NCBI GenBank assembly: GCA_023078555.1
Contig: CM041196.1
Location: 496,001 to 560,000 of the forward strand
Reading direction: 5' to 3'
Length of the DNA: 64,000 nt
DNA from: Ulva prolifera
Taxonomy: Eukaryota; Chlorophyta; Ulvophyceae; Ulvales; Ulvaceae
Shown piece by piece: positions 45,618 through 57,678 of the stretch (positions within the stretch are counted from its first letter, which is position 1; every line of letters starts with the position of its first letter). Under the pieces are notes generated by a model. It did no database searches. It saw only the letters and a list, made by a program, of their open reading frames with translations, and had not been told where the DNA came from. A program made the position numbers and the translations under genes.

Positions 45618-46625
45618 GCGCAGCACGGCCTGCTGGCATGCATGGTGGCAGCCGTGGCTGGCCGTGGGGCAGTGTTGCAGGACCCCGGCATGCATGCGGG
45701 CCCGCAGCACAGCGGCACCTCATGAGACCGCTCCCGGCATCATCTGCTGGCGTGTTGACTGCAACGCGGCCAGCACAAGTGTGAAGAAACATGCAGAGTG
45801 CTGCTGGGGTGGTGTGGTCCTGCCCAGAGCAAGGGAGTGTTGTATCAGGGCCTGCTGCAGGAGCCGTCTCACGCACTGAGCCTCGAGGCAATTGCATGAG
45901 GGTGGTGTGCCATGTAGAGCAGCTATTGAGCTGCAAAAGTTGAGTGTTGAAGCCTGAAGCGTGAGCGCCAGGTGTGGCAATCTGGCAGATGGCTACACAG
46001 CGTGCGTGGAAGGAATGGGCCGGGGGTTTTCCACGGCTTCTATGTTGCAGGCAGTTCCGGAGGGACACCATGGTTTGCAGTCTTCGGGAGTTGTAGGGTC
46101 GGTCCCTGCTGGAAGATTCCGGGACTGATACAGTCTGCGGTGCCTGAGTTTGCATGCATCTGCATAGTTCGTTCAGCATAGGCATGGCGCAAGACATGTG
46201 CTCCGAAGTTCTGCTACTGACTCTCACATGGGCCAGTTTCTTGAGGCTGACAGTTCAAGTGTTCTGCAATACCTTCCTGGAATTCGTGTCATGATCAGAG
46301 GCACCAAGTCCAGCATAGTCATAGAATAACCAGCCCGGTCCATGCATCGCCCTGCAATCGTGGCTCACATTTTGGTCAACGTCAACCAGGCACCACAGTG
46401 TGAATATCATGTACAATGCCGACAAGCCACAGTGAATGGCGATGAGAACAGGAGATGTACACTGATTACAATGGATACCAACCCTGTAAATATCTAATGC
46501 TGGCCATGGGACACAACACCACACAGAGAACAGTTGACGATGGCCACCAACGAGCAGTGCATCGCCATACGCCTGCAATTTATACTGCTACTTCTAGGCC
46601 ACCTGTGACCTAGGCGAGGCAGGCG
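45618..46625. other. Intergenic between convergent genes
   Basis: The 3' ends of the otubain gene and the unidentified minus-strand gene face each other here. No gene, strong repeat or RNA is visible. Confidence 0.4.
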
Positions 46626-49387
46626 CTAGCTGTCGTCCTCTGGGTTGTATCGCTCGATGGTGACGTCCGTGTCTGGCGTGATCTCACTGATCCCGGAGGG
46701 GTCATACATCACGACCTCCCAAGGCTTGGGCACGTCCAACAGCAACGTCAGCTCCTCCACAGTCTCCAGGATCTTGACCTTGGGACAGTCCTCCCCTCCT
46801 GCACAGCGGCCCAGGCCTGACACCAGCGCATACACAACGCTGCCTCAGCGGTACAGCAACCCTTTCAGCAAGGCTGGGTTCTCGACAGTGGATGGCACAT
46901 GGAGCTGACAGCCGGCTGCACACATGCTACGATGGAATGACTGCAACCGACAGTCGCCCCGCTGGCTTGTCACTGCACCAAGGCTCCGCTGAAAGACAAA
47001 AATATTCCCGCCGTAGAGCAGTCTTTGTATCATCACAACATTATGTGTATGGCAGGAACAGCTGCGTACCCATGGGCAGGCCAGAGGCGTATGCTGCGAG
47101 GTTAGTCACTGCATTGCCAAAGTGGTTGTATATGCTGTCGATGTGGCGCTGGCCATCGGCCTGGATCTCAAACTCTAGGCTTGGCACAGTTAGCCGAGCG
47201 TGCTTGGACTTGTGCGCCACCCGCCACAGGTCCTCTCCCTTGTTGATCCAGAACGTCTGCTTCGTAGGCTCCCACTCCTCCTTTGGAGGGTCAGGCCTCA
47301 TCTGCAAGCCCTGGTCCAGGTCAAGTCGGGCGGCATCATGGCAGGTGTTAACTAGGGACACATTGCAGCAGTCCGCAGGAGGCAGGAAACACCTGTGCTC
47401 CACCAAGAACTGCTTGGTCTTGGCACTATTGCATTGGACGTTTGATATGAAACGCAGGCAGTGCAGCAGCGGATGCTGCATGAATTAGAATGACACCAGG
47501 ACAGGGACATCAGCTCCGACAGCCTACACGCCATGCACTTGTGTTCATTTCCAGTTTGGTTTCAAACCGAAAACAGTAGTGACGAAGCATACAGCATCTA
47601 CATGTTGCATGAACTCTGACAGACCTGGTGGCCGCGATGCCTACGAGTCGGCACGTCTGCGTCCCCTCACTGCTAGAAGACAGTCACCGCTTCCATGGGC
47701 AGCACCTCAGCCTTGCAAGGTTGCCATGAACGAGGTGCCCACAGCATTCGAATCGCATGAAGGCATGCACATGGCGTGTGCGTAGCAATTTACACTGGCA
47801 GCGAGATTGCGGGTCCAGCGTGTGCACCATCAAAGAGTGCAAGCGGTGCACTGTACCTGAGAAGTGAGCATTCGATGGGATTCATACGCAGAAACGAGAC
47901 ACTCGATGGGATGAACATGAAGTGGCCACTGTCAGGATGACCACAAGTGTCGGCTTAGACTGCTCTGTACCACTGAATGCTATCTGTGCCAAACAAATGG
48001 CTGTGATTGGTTGACAGAAAAGAAGCATTGGACCACGCTTCAACAGTTCTGAGCAAGATGTCCATGTGACTGGCTCTCGCAGACATGTGAAACGTCTCTG
48101 TTTGTACTTGACTCAACTTCGGCAACACGGAAAGCCAACTGACGTCAATGGCACTGGTGTTGACATTACATGCTGACGTGAGATGAGATCGCACTCGGAA
48201 CACATGCCCACCGGTCACGCGCTCATCGGGCTTGGTTTCTACGATGGGGAATCGTGCAATGAATTCGTCGAATGTCGAGTCCATGGCATCCTCAAACTCA
48301 TCCATATCTTCATACCTGCAGCAACCGGCATCGGACTGACAGTGCCGCTGGCAGCTGGCATGGCTACCTGAGCAGGAGCTCCTCCAGTGCAGGCACATCA
48401 GTGCTGGCTCAAGCAGATGCTGGTCAGTTCAGAACCGTGTCACAGAAGAGTAAACGGGTGCAGAGTAATACAGCAAAAATATCTCTTCCAAATGATCGTT
48501 CACACACACAGCCACGGTTCATACACTATTTTTAACGACAGTCCATTCTGCACGATGGGAGACCAGGTTTGAAAAGCAACATTGAACACATAGGTACATC
48601 AAGCACGCCACAGTCTACAGTCGGAAGCCAACAAAACTGAGCAGCGGTCGTTTCGGCACGATGCGCTGCACAACACCAGTCAGAGAGGTGGGTTAGAGAC
48701 ACTGCACGATGCGCTACACAACAAAGCCCGCGGCACCGGAGAACTGGGGGCGATGCAATTCAGACTGTCCATGGTGAGCGTGTTTGCGCAGGAGGCGTTG
48801 GGCATGAAGACATTCGTACCGAAGACAGCAGAATGTATGTTATCTGAAACAGAAATTGACTGCCCAGCCGAGCAACGTGGGCCCATGGTTGGCTCTGCCA
48901 GGTGGCGTGGCCGTGTGTGGTCATGCAGCAACACCCCTGTCGGTGCGCAACTGCTCAGATCTCCTGATCTGCACGGCCCGGCGCCTGGGATGAAGCAACA
49001 GCAGAACCTTGTCCAATGTCCAAGTCACCACGCAATCCTCGCCGGGTGGGCATTGGCATGCCACTAGTGATGCGATGCATGCTATGAGGTACACAGATCA
49101 CATTCGCCCTGGACCTGGACACTGAACGGCAGGCCAACATCATAGCATCCACAGTCGACGACCAGAGTGCGTGACGGAATGCAGTTGACGTACCCCAGCT
49201 CATGGCATAGCAGATTTCCCACAGCTGTCACAGGCATCCACTCCATAGCTGGTGCATTCGCTTTCGTCTCGCTATACATCTCCTCCAAAGCCTTCAAGAT
49301 GCGATCTACCTCTTGATGAGAGATGTTGATTTGCTTGATGTTCTCCACCAGGCTCTCTACCTGCCGCCCCATGATCACCTGCATCAT
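46626..49387 (-). CDS. Unidentified four-exon gene
   Basis: Four exons on the minus strand (49387-49194, 48315-48195, 47301-47070, 46798-46626) join in matching phases and give about 239 residues. I do not recognise the family. Features in order: a helical N-terminus (VESLVENIKQINISHQEVDR), a block MEWMPVTAVGNLLCHELGYE, an acidic EDMDEFEDAMDSTFDEFIARF stretch, FRMRPDPPKEEWEPTKQTF, then DLWRVAHKSKHARLTVPSLEF, and a final domain with VPKPWEVVMYDPSGISEITP. The last two parts faintly recall ZPR1 domains (a PELDFEI-like strand and a DDPSGNS-like loop), but no zinc-binding Cys pairs are seen. The start is uncertain: ATG codons at 49387 and 49384 are used, though the frame stays open upstream and a first exon may be missing. 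The coherent sequence across four splices argues that it is a real gene. Confidence 0.55.
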
Positions 49388-50051
49388 CCCGCTTGCCTGT
49401 TCCTCAAGTCGGGTGCGTGAGCAAAAGATGAAGACAGGTTCAACAAAAGCAGCAGAATGCGTCAAATCTTTCACGGATCGCGGTGCTGTTGAATTTCTGT
49501 GCCGATTGGTGTAGCTAAGCAACGTTGCTGTGCTTCCGTGAGCCGCTTGCCGGGGATCATGCGTACAGGATACAGATGCACAGGTAAGATTTCTCCCGGA
49601 ACTGAGTTGAGGTCAACTGAGCTTTTGAATTGACATGCTTAGAAAAATGGCAGCAGCTGAAATCAGGCGGACCTGACAGTGACACGCTACTGGAACAGAT
49701 GCTTCACTTGCACGCAGGCCCAGTCAGAACAACGATAGGCTGGCGGAAGAGAAGAATCAGGTTTGCCGGGTATACTTTTTAGGGCAGTGTGAATTATGCA
49801 GTCACTGAAGCACACAAATTCCAAAGCGTGTAGACATGTACCGACAGTGCGATGTGGAAGCACGCCAGCATTCAACTATCGGCCACTCCACCGATTTTAC
49901 AACTCAGATCATTCATTACATGTCTGAGGGCGTCCGTGTATCCAGATGGTTCGAGGCGCAGGCGCGACAAGGGCTGACGAGATGTAGATGGAGAAACTGT
50001 GATACATAGTGTAAAATAAATCTAGCGTATTTCGGTTGCTTAACAGCAACA
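49388..50051. other. Gap between the unidentified gene and tRNA-Gly
   Basis: The first 130 bases continue the open frame of the neighbouring gene on the minus strand and may be exon or intron. The rest shows no recognisable feature. Confidence 0.35.
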
Positions 50052-50153
50052 GCACTGATGGTCTAGTGGTATGATAATCGCCTCCCATACTCGGTGTGGC
50101 TCAGGCACTCTGAGAGTACGCGATTGACCCGGGTTCGATTCCCGGTTAGTGCG
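50052..50153 (+). tRNA. tRNA-Gly(CCC) with a 31-nt intron
   Basis: The acceptor stem pairs GCACTGA (50052-50058) with TTAGTGC (50146-50152), with one G-T pair, followed by a G discriminator. The A box TGGTCTAGTGG and B box GGTTCGATTCC are both present. The anticodon stem pairs ATCGC (50077-50081) with GCGAT (50120-50124). The anticodon CCC is at 50084-50086, and the 31-nt intron runs 50088-50118, between positions 37 and 38, the canonical place for nuclear tRNA introns. A TTTT at 50156-50159 is a likely Pol III terminator. Confidence 0.92.
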
Positions 50154-51701
50154 GCTTTTGACCACCACCCTGCATATTGGCAGATCAACTCAGAAGTCAT
50201 GTTTGAGCTTTCATAAACTCCGATAACTTGTCTGAGTTGATGAGCTTGAATCAGCTCAGACACCTCATTGCAGTGTTGCTCCATTCCTCTGGAAAACAAT
50301 GCCACAATCGGAAACAGGAATACTGCGTCGCCGCGCTCAGCAACCCTCGCGCAGCCTACTCAAAAGGATCTCCGACGATAGACGTCCAACCCCATAAATT
50401 GCCACCACCGTGTGCAGTATGGCTGAGGCCCATCCTTGCACACCCATAGCCATGTCATGCTACTCATGTTTCAGCCACCGCATGCAAGCTGTAGTCACTG
50501 CAGCACCCACCGTCGAGCCATCTACTGGGTCGTCTGCTCTGCCCGTCAGCGGTCTGACAAGTGGACGCCTGATTTCTACAGATGCTTGGACGTCGAAGCC
50601 TGTACTGGGAGGGCCTGAGCGACAGCGGTCGTCCGAGTTGGACCCGATCCCTCCGTGACCTAGGCATCTGGCGCAGAGCGTGTATGTCGTGTATACATTC
50701 GAAACCAGCTCCGATCCGATGTCACGTGGTCGAGGCATCGCTGCCACCGATGATTGGACTACATCAAGCAAGCAGGTGGCATTGCACCCGGGACAGCTTG
50801 CCTCTGCACGGTGGCACTGGCAGATGCCAACATGATCATGCTCGAGCATCACCCCGGTCCAGTGGTGCTGTTCCTTCCCTCACAAGGAATACGGCGAAGC
50901 AAAGATGTACTATTCCTTACCACTGTGTGTTACAAGGACAAAGCAAGCAAGGCAGGTAGCACTGCGAGCAACCAGAGGAACCGCACACCCACGCATCCAG
51001 CCACACGCAGCACACATCAGCACACCCACGCAACGTCAACACCTAAGCTGGCCACAGCCACAAAGCCACACACAAGCCCCCTTACCACTGTGTAGCTGGA
51101 TCATCACGATTGCATCTCCGAGGGGATGGGTGTGTGGCAGCTCACAGTCCCTACCGACGTGGCTGTCACAGCCAGGCTGTTATCATGCACACTCTGCTGT
51201 TAACACACAAATGCACCGGGTGTGGGCATGCAGAAGGCGAGCCCTCCGCGATGTGCGTTCGTGGCGAAACCCCGAATCCGCAGCTGTCCAGCAGTTGCGG
51301 AGAGGCACGTCACGCAGGGCATGCCGCTGCATCAGCGCCCCAGCATGTCACCACATATCCAGGTGTACATCAGTTCAGCTTACACCACGCCATAGTCAAA
51401 TGTGATCTCTCGGTCCGTTCAGTAACTGTATTTGCGGCCTACCCGCCTCATCTGGCATCTCCATCGCTAGCAGAATCTGAAGCACAGTCAGGAACTTCAG
51501 CCCCCGAGTGCTGCAAGGTTTGCCGCAGAAAAACATGTGATGTGCAGCGGAGCGGAGCTACAGCACGTTTGTCGACTTAGATGCTCTCAGTTGCCTCGTT
51601 CACGGCAGGCAGAATGACCGGCAACTGGGCATGAAGCAGTGGCAGCAAGGTAAACAGCCAGGCCCCCCGCAGCCCCCCTGCGCCACCCCCGTAGACAGCC
51701 A
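50154..51701. other. Intergenic region with a SINE-like insertion
   Basis: No gene is recognised. The stretch contains the best-preserved SINE-like copy (50915-51093). Short frames on both strands overlap and lack recognisable domains. Confidence 0.45.
50915..51093 (+). mobile_element. SINE-like copy A with perfect 14-bp target duplication
   Basis: CCTTACCACTGTGT occurs at 50915-50928 and exactly again at 51080-51093. Between them lie 151 bases that start GTTACAAGGACAAAGC and continue AGGCAGGTAGCACTGCG, then several CACACCCACGCA-like words. The same start and order occur in copy B at 22284-22425. No Pol III A or B box is obvious, no long open frame is present, and there is no A-tail, so the class is uncertain; SINE-like is a description based on size and the duplicated flanks. 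Confidence 0.65.
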
Positions 51702-53529
51702 CTACAGCCCCGTATCAAAGTTGTACACGTCCCCGGACTCCATCGCCACCAGCAGCTGCAGCCCGGCCGCCTCCACCGCCAGCGCCAGCGCAGACACCGC
51801 CTGCCCGTCCAGCCCCCACCCCCCCACCCGCGTGGGCTCCACGTTACCCGCATCGCACCACCACGCCGCCACCGCCCCTGCCGCCGACCCCACCGCCACA
51901 TACCCGTGGCCCGCCGCCGCCGCCGACACGGCGCCGATGTCGCCGCAGGGGACGGTGTGGACGCGGTACCCTAAGAGCCGTGAGCTCGCACGCTCTGCGG
52001 CGGGAGGCCGGGCGACGACGGCCGAGAGGGAGACGTGCAGCTGCCCGTCTCCCGCGACCCAGCACACCGCATGCATGGCGTGTGCTTGCGGCAGCGGCCA
52101 TGCGTGGTGCGCCACTGTCGCGCCTGCAGACATAAAAGAACAGATTAGCACGATCTGAGTTTTGGGCGATTGTGAGTGAAGGGGATCAGGAGATAGGGGT
52201 ATTTCACAGCGTGCGCCGGGAGTTACGCGCTCTCGTGGAAGGAGGTGTGTTGCGGTGAGTTGCGAGCAGCTCTGTGGCCAGCGTGCTTCCACAAAACCAG
52301 TGCAGCCGTGAAATTCGCAGCTATCGACACCACGGCCACACGTCTGCGCTATAAGGCTGGGGTGCAGGCTCCATCCGGGTGCCGGAGGGTGGGGGGCGCA
52401 CCCTCGGGGAGGGCGTCGACGGTGGCGAGAACCTCGCAGCAGTGGCACGCGAACTGCGGCGCCTCGACCGCCGCGGCGCCATGCGTGGATGCATGCGCGG
52501 CGGCCCCGCTGTCCGCAGGCCCGAAGGAGAGCCGCCACAGCACCAGCCGGCCTGCAGAGGTGGTGAAGGCGGCGATGACGTCCCCTGCACAGCGACGGAG
52601 TTTCGGGCCGTGTCCAGGTCAAGCGATGCCTACAAAGCTTGTACTTAGACTGCCCGTAACCCGCAGTGGCCGGCCTAAGTGGAAGCTCCATTGGATGTTA
52701 CGCGACGCAGAACCGGCGAGTAGTGTGAGTGCACAGTGTCGGCCAAGCCTTTCCATGCATACACGTGATCCCCTGAACGATGGCCCCGGCGCAGGCTCAT
52801 GTCAGAGGTATAGAGACGCCCCGCGCCAACCACAGGTGCCAACATCACAGCCGCGACCCACTGTACAGGCATCGCAACTCCCTAAAAGCTCTAGGGACTG
52901 TGCCAGAACGGAAGATTTTGTGGCACGAAGGAAGGTGAGGTTTGCAGGTTGCACACCAGGCACACCCCACAGTCGCCCCCCCACGCCACAACTGCGCTGC
53001 CGCACCAGGACATCTCAGGCAGGGGTGCGCACTGGTGGACACATGCAGGGCTGCGCACTGGTGGACACATGCAGGGCTGCGCACCTGTCCCTGCGGCCAT
53101 GACATCCACCGCCGTCACCGTCCCCTGCGGCCCTCCGCCCGTGTCCACCAGTGCGCACAACGCATGCTGGCTGCCGGCCGCGTCTGCTGCGCATGTTGTG
53201 GCGGCGGGCACGACCCAGCACAGCACGGCCGGGAGGCGCTCACCGGGGGGCGCATCGGCGCTCCGCGCCGCCGCTGCTGCCTTTCCGTCAACCTCCGCGC
53301 ATGTGTCACCTCGCGCTGTTTCTTGCAGCGTTGCATCCTCAGTGTTAGGGTCTGTCGGTGCATGCATCGTGCCCGGGCTGTTGCGGGAGAACTCAAAGCA
53401 GCCGCCGCCACACACGACGTCGACGGACACGCCGCCGCTCAGGCTGACGCGGCACGTCGCGGCGGTGCTCGCGTGTTGCATGTGCATCATGCATTCGTGA
53501 GCCGCAACGTCGTCACCGTCCATATCCAT
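51702..53529 (-). CDS. Beta-propeller-like (WD40-type) protein, partly resolved
   Basis: Three exons on the minus strand (53529-53085, 52584-52402, 52123-51702) have matching phases and give 349 residues. Repeating beta-strand patterns typical of WD40-type blades are visible: DVIAAFTTSAGRLVLWRLSF, AVCWVAGDGQLHVSLS, GDIGAVSAAAAGHGYVAVGS with AVAAWW, and LQLLVAMESGDVYNFDTG at the end. The Gly-His/Trp-Asp signatures are weak. The ATG at 53529 (MDMDGDDVAAHE) is a plausible start, but the frame stays open upstream through a Pro-rich stretch with an acceptor near 53710, and exons as far as 55255 may belong to the same gene. I cannot name the family. Confidence 0.55.
53026..53085. repeat. 26-bp minisatellite overlapping a splice donor
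   Basis: Units at 53026-53051 and 53052-53077 are identical, and a third begins at 53078. Read on the minus strand, each unit begins with a GTGCGCA word, and the unit nearest the exon supplies the donor used at 53084 for the beta-propeller gene. The intron therefore starts with tandem copies of its own 5' splice site. Confidence 0.8.
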
Positions 53530-55928
53530 CGGTGCGGGCTGGGAAGCGGGCGGTGCCGCCTGTGTGCTGGGCGCTGGGTGGTGCGCAGTGGGTGGGGCGG
53601 CAACAGGCGTGGGCTGCTCCGGGGGGGCGGGTGCGGGGTGGCCTGGCGCATCGGCGGTGGTCTGTGGGCGGCCCGGAGGCACAGCAGTGGCTGCGGACAG
53701 GGGTGGGTCCTGCACAGGGCTCACCGATGGCGTTCCGCACCGAACCGTGAAGCACTGCGGCAAGGTAGAGCTGTGGCATTGCCAGCAATGCAGGGCTGTT
53801 GCAATGAGACACTGTGACATTGCAGGGTTGCGGCCACGCCAGCAATGCAGAGCTGTTGCATTTTTATTGTGGTCACGGAGCTGAGGTGAAGCCACCTGTT
53901 GGCGAGCATATTTCATCTACAGCTAGAGTGGCGAGGGCCCCTGCTCGACGGAGTGCAGGCAACGGGGGCGCACGGGCACAAGGCGCAAGGAGGCACCTAG
54001 TGGACAGGCGCAAGGAAGGACCTGGTGTTTGGCCCTTCAAGGCAGACACGCAGTGGCCATGAGCATCACACGCCAGATTGCAAGTCCCAGACAGGGGACC
54101 GAGCAGAGATAGCTGCAGTTGGGCAACTTACAGAAAGCAAAGTACATTGTGTGAAATGCAAGGGGCATGTGATCGCCTTGCCTGAATGCGGGCAGGATAG
54201 AATGGGCGAGCAGCGCTGGCGAAGGTGTGGTCGCAGGCCCATGACATCATACATGTTTTGTAGTACAGATTAAACACTGCAGGTCTGCTTGAGCCGTCTT
54301 CAACAGACGTGGCCAACGCCGGATGACAGGGACCATGCAGTTACAGAATCAGCGCAGTGTAGGCAGCGCACCTCTGGTGCAATTTGTGTGCATGCCCTGG
54401 CTAGAATGTTGCAGTCTTGGCTGGCGTACACTGGCAGCTCCGGATGGGCGGTGAGAGACAGGCTCCTGCTGGGCAGGTCTGACAGTGGTGTGGACCCATC
54501 CTGTTGAGCATGGTCATCACCTGCTGATCCGCACTGCTGTCCGAAACTCGGGATGGTGCAGAGAATCAGCCCACCACTGTCGTGGCCATGAAGCACCACT
54601 GTGCCTGCATCTGACACGGCGTGGACGCCCGCTGCTCCGGTGCTGGTCTGAGCAGAGCCTGTGCCATTGCCCAGGCCAGTCCCAAGGCCACCATCCGCCG
54701 ATGCGTCTGGCAGCTGCAGACACCGTCGCATTGACAATTGGGCTTGGAGTTCGTGTATTGCTGGCCGATACTGTGCAATTCTGAGTTGCCGGTGCCTGCA
54801 CAGTGTGGCACCACGAACGTGAAATTCATTAGCGAGCATGACCAGATGAAGCAGACACACCGCATATTTTCGATATGAATGCAGGTTCCATACATGCCAT
54901 TTACCGTCCACCACAGAGTTCGGGCTCCCCCGGTGCATGTAGGGCGACCGACGTTTGGCTCGGAAGCAGAGTCTGCCAGCTTGGTTATCCGGGTGGCGAT
55001 AGACGCTGTTTGACAGCACGACCACTCCGAGACTGGCATTTGTTCACCAGCAGACATATCGCTGCAGGACGACAGTGCCTGGGACAGCATCGCTGCCAGG
55101 TTGCCAAGTGCGTCCTTCCGCCTGGCGATGGCCTCAATGTCCAGGCCCGTGGAGTCACTGCCACCGTCTTCATAGATATCCAATGTCGAGGCAAGAGATC
55201 TAAATGCTTTCACAACCGTCACGGGATCTGTCGGGGCACTGCAGCCCTCTTCCATCGTGACGGGTTATCCAGTTGCAGCACTGAACCGGCAGGCGGACCA
55301 CGCACCAGCGGTCACAAGGCGTGTGCAGTAAAGCATTTGGCAAGCCTACAGAAGTAAGCACCAAACGTTACGACTTCGGAAGTGCAGGATTGGACGACCT
55401 GAAACGCTATCCGCTATCCGCAACACGCGTCGATTCGAAACTGCCACCGTGCATGGAGATGATCCGATTGCGCTGGCAAAATCGCGCAGTGTGTATGGGT
55501 TGAACTGAATTCGTCTGAGAGCCACACGTCTCAAAGCATGGTGGCCTTCAAGTGCACTCACTGTGTGTGCGGTGGGTACGGGTGAATGTGCAGCACAGAT
55601 CCGAAGCGAACAGCCTCGCCATCGACGCATGTAGATGCCAATTTATTGCTCCTGCACATGACTCGACAACTAATCACTGGAGAAGCATTCTCTCACTCTC
55701 ACACACAGACGTTTACAGAGCCGTGGCGCACGGCTAGCCGAAGCATGCGTGGCAAGATTGTGGGGCTGCTTGCAGCCACAGCAGGCCTCGCGGACAGCAC
55801 GCCTCTGCAAACAATGATGCTGTGGTCATCAGCAATTGCTGAATCACAGCTTGGCGAGACTCACTGAATGTTTCGTGGCTCACCCTGATCAATCACCGTG
55901 TGTCCGTCCAGTGGCACGGCAAGCACGC
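53530..55928. other. Region with possible upstream exons of the beta-propeller gene
   Basis: A minus-strand ATG at 55255 opens a frame (MEEGCSAPTDPVTVVKAFRS) that looks like a helical protein to about residue 70, and a second candidate exon at 54795-54521 contains LRIAQYRPAIHELQAQLS and a propeller-like TVVLHGHDSGGLILC. I could not find a set of splices that joins them cleanly to 53529. A 23-bp sequence recurs with one change at 53781-53803 and 53838-53860. The right edge is the 5' flank of the S4-domain gene. Confidence 0.35.
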
Positions 55929-57678
55929 ATGTTCTCTGTCCGCAGTGCACTAGTTCGAGTCAGACTATCGAGCCATACCAGTTCATACAGGCACACCTCT
56001 GTGATAGCGCACGCCCGTGGTGGTGATGCAGCTGCGCTCGACGCTGACATTGACCGCGCGCTCGAGAAAGCCGAGCGTGCTGCCGATAGCTGGGCATTCG
56101 AGGTCACCGACTTCTACCCACCGCCTGTAGCAGCTGAAGTGCTGCAGCAGGTGTCGAAGTGGGCAGATGTCTCCGCAAGGACAGTGGGGGGACATCCAAA
56201 CGCAGAGCGATGCAGGATCGTCGTGGCAAGGGAAGAGCTACTCGTGGACGAAGCACCAGAGTCAGACTTCGTCACAGCTTTGCAGGTATGCGATCAATTC
56301 TGCTCTCTTGCGTCCTTACTAAATATAGTGTCCTTCTGTTGTGAGCAGTTCGGGCTGCATCACCTGGTCGGCCAACAGCTGGTGCGACCTGCAAACGGAT
56401 GCAATGGTCCTGCAGATCAGAGGCAACTTCATGTTTGATCCAGCAACGCATAGAGACTTCCTAGGGGCTTGCCTTGGCTGTGGCATCGACAGGCGCACAG
56501 TTGGGGACATAATAGTGACAGGCGACCAAGGGGCGCAGGTGATCTGCACCCCGGAGATCGCTGAATTTCTTTCCATCACCTTACCTCAGGTGGGTCCTCA
56601 TGATCGACAGGCGCCAGAGGAGGTGTCCACCTGTGCATCTTGTCTCGTCAAGCTGCCATGGCCTGCTCACCACAACGCTGGAGGAGAATGTCATGCCAGT
56701 CTAATGTACCCAAGCTCCAGCTGTGCCACATCGCACACAGAGCAATTACGAAGCGCAGGTTGTGATGTCAGGTCCGGATCGTGTGTGTCAAACAAGAATT
56801 CCAGGTCCTGATACTGAGTGTGAAAACCTGCCTCAGAAGTGGTGTATGTGCAGGTCCGGACGGTGACCGTGAGCGTGGAGCCAATCGCTCTTGACTCCTT
56901 GCAAATACCCGCCCCCAAGGTCACTGAGATGCGCACCGTGGAGGCGTCAATGCGGTGAGCTCTCACCACACCAAATGCTGTGCAGCTCCCTAGTGCTCTG
57001 TGCCAACGGCCTGCTCTGGAGTGCACACACTTTACTTTGTGATACAAGTGGGTCAGAAGCAAATGCTTTCACAAGCAGTAACGCCGCATAGATTCGTGCC
57101 CTTGTCTCTGCTCGCTATCCACTTATACTTCCTGCATTCAGATGATTCCGCCTCACGATCTTACCTAAAACGGTCGTCGTGGAGACTTGCCAGATGTGCT
57201 CCCATTTTGCACAGTTCCGCTGTGACCTGGATTGACACTACTCACAGCATCTGTCCACTCCGTAATCCTCAGCATGGGCTGCCATGCCCATGGGTTGTCA
57301 TGCTCCACGGGCAACACAATAGCATGCAGTTATGCTCACGTCCGTGCATGCTGCCACGTTGCATTCAAACATTACACAGGACACTCTCCAGCAGCCTTCC
57401 CTGCACGAGGCTGCCAACGCTGACTGGTCCGAGCTGCTTGTGTGCTGTACAGAGTCGACGCCGTGGCATCTGCCGGCTTCCGTGTGTCCCGGTCAAAGAT
57501 GACCGCTCTGATCAAGGCAGGCGACGTCCGTGTCAACTGGCTGCCCTGCTCCAAGGCGTCGCAGGAGCTGCAGAGCGGAGATCTGGTGGCGGTGGCGGGC
57601 AAGGGCAGGGTCAAGGTGGCCGCGGTCGACACCACTGCCAAGGGCAAATACGCTGTGGAGCTGGTGCAGTACAAGTGA
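55929..57678 (+). CDS. Plastid photosystem II S4-domain protein (YlmH-like)
   Basis: Four exons (55929-56285, 56416-56589, 56854-56954, 57453-57678) join in consistent phases and give 285 residues. The first 30 residues (MFSVRSALVRVRLSSHTSSY...) are basic and Ser-rich, as in chloroplast transit peptides. The body follows the cyanobacterial and plant photosystem II S4 family, related to bacterial YlmH: HRDFLGACLGCGIDRRTVGDI, then a TVEASMRVDAVASAGF link into the S4 RNA-binding domain with FRVSRSKMTALIKAGDVRVNW and GDLVAVAGKGRVKV. YlmH-type proteins bind ribosomal RNA and help rescue stalled 50S subunits; in plants and cyanobacteria the family is linked to photosystem II. The protein supports a photosynthetic host. 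A second ATG upstream at 55745 is not in a supported exon. Confidence 0.85.
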
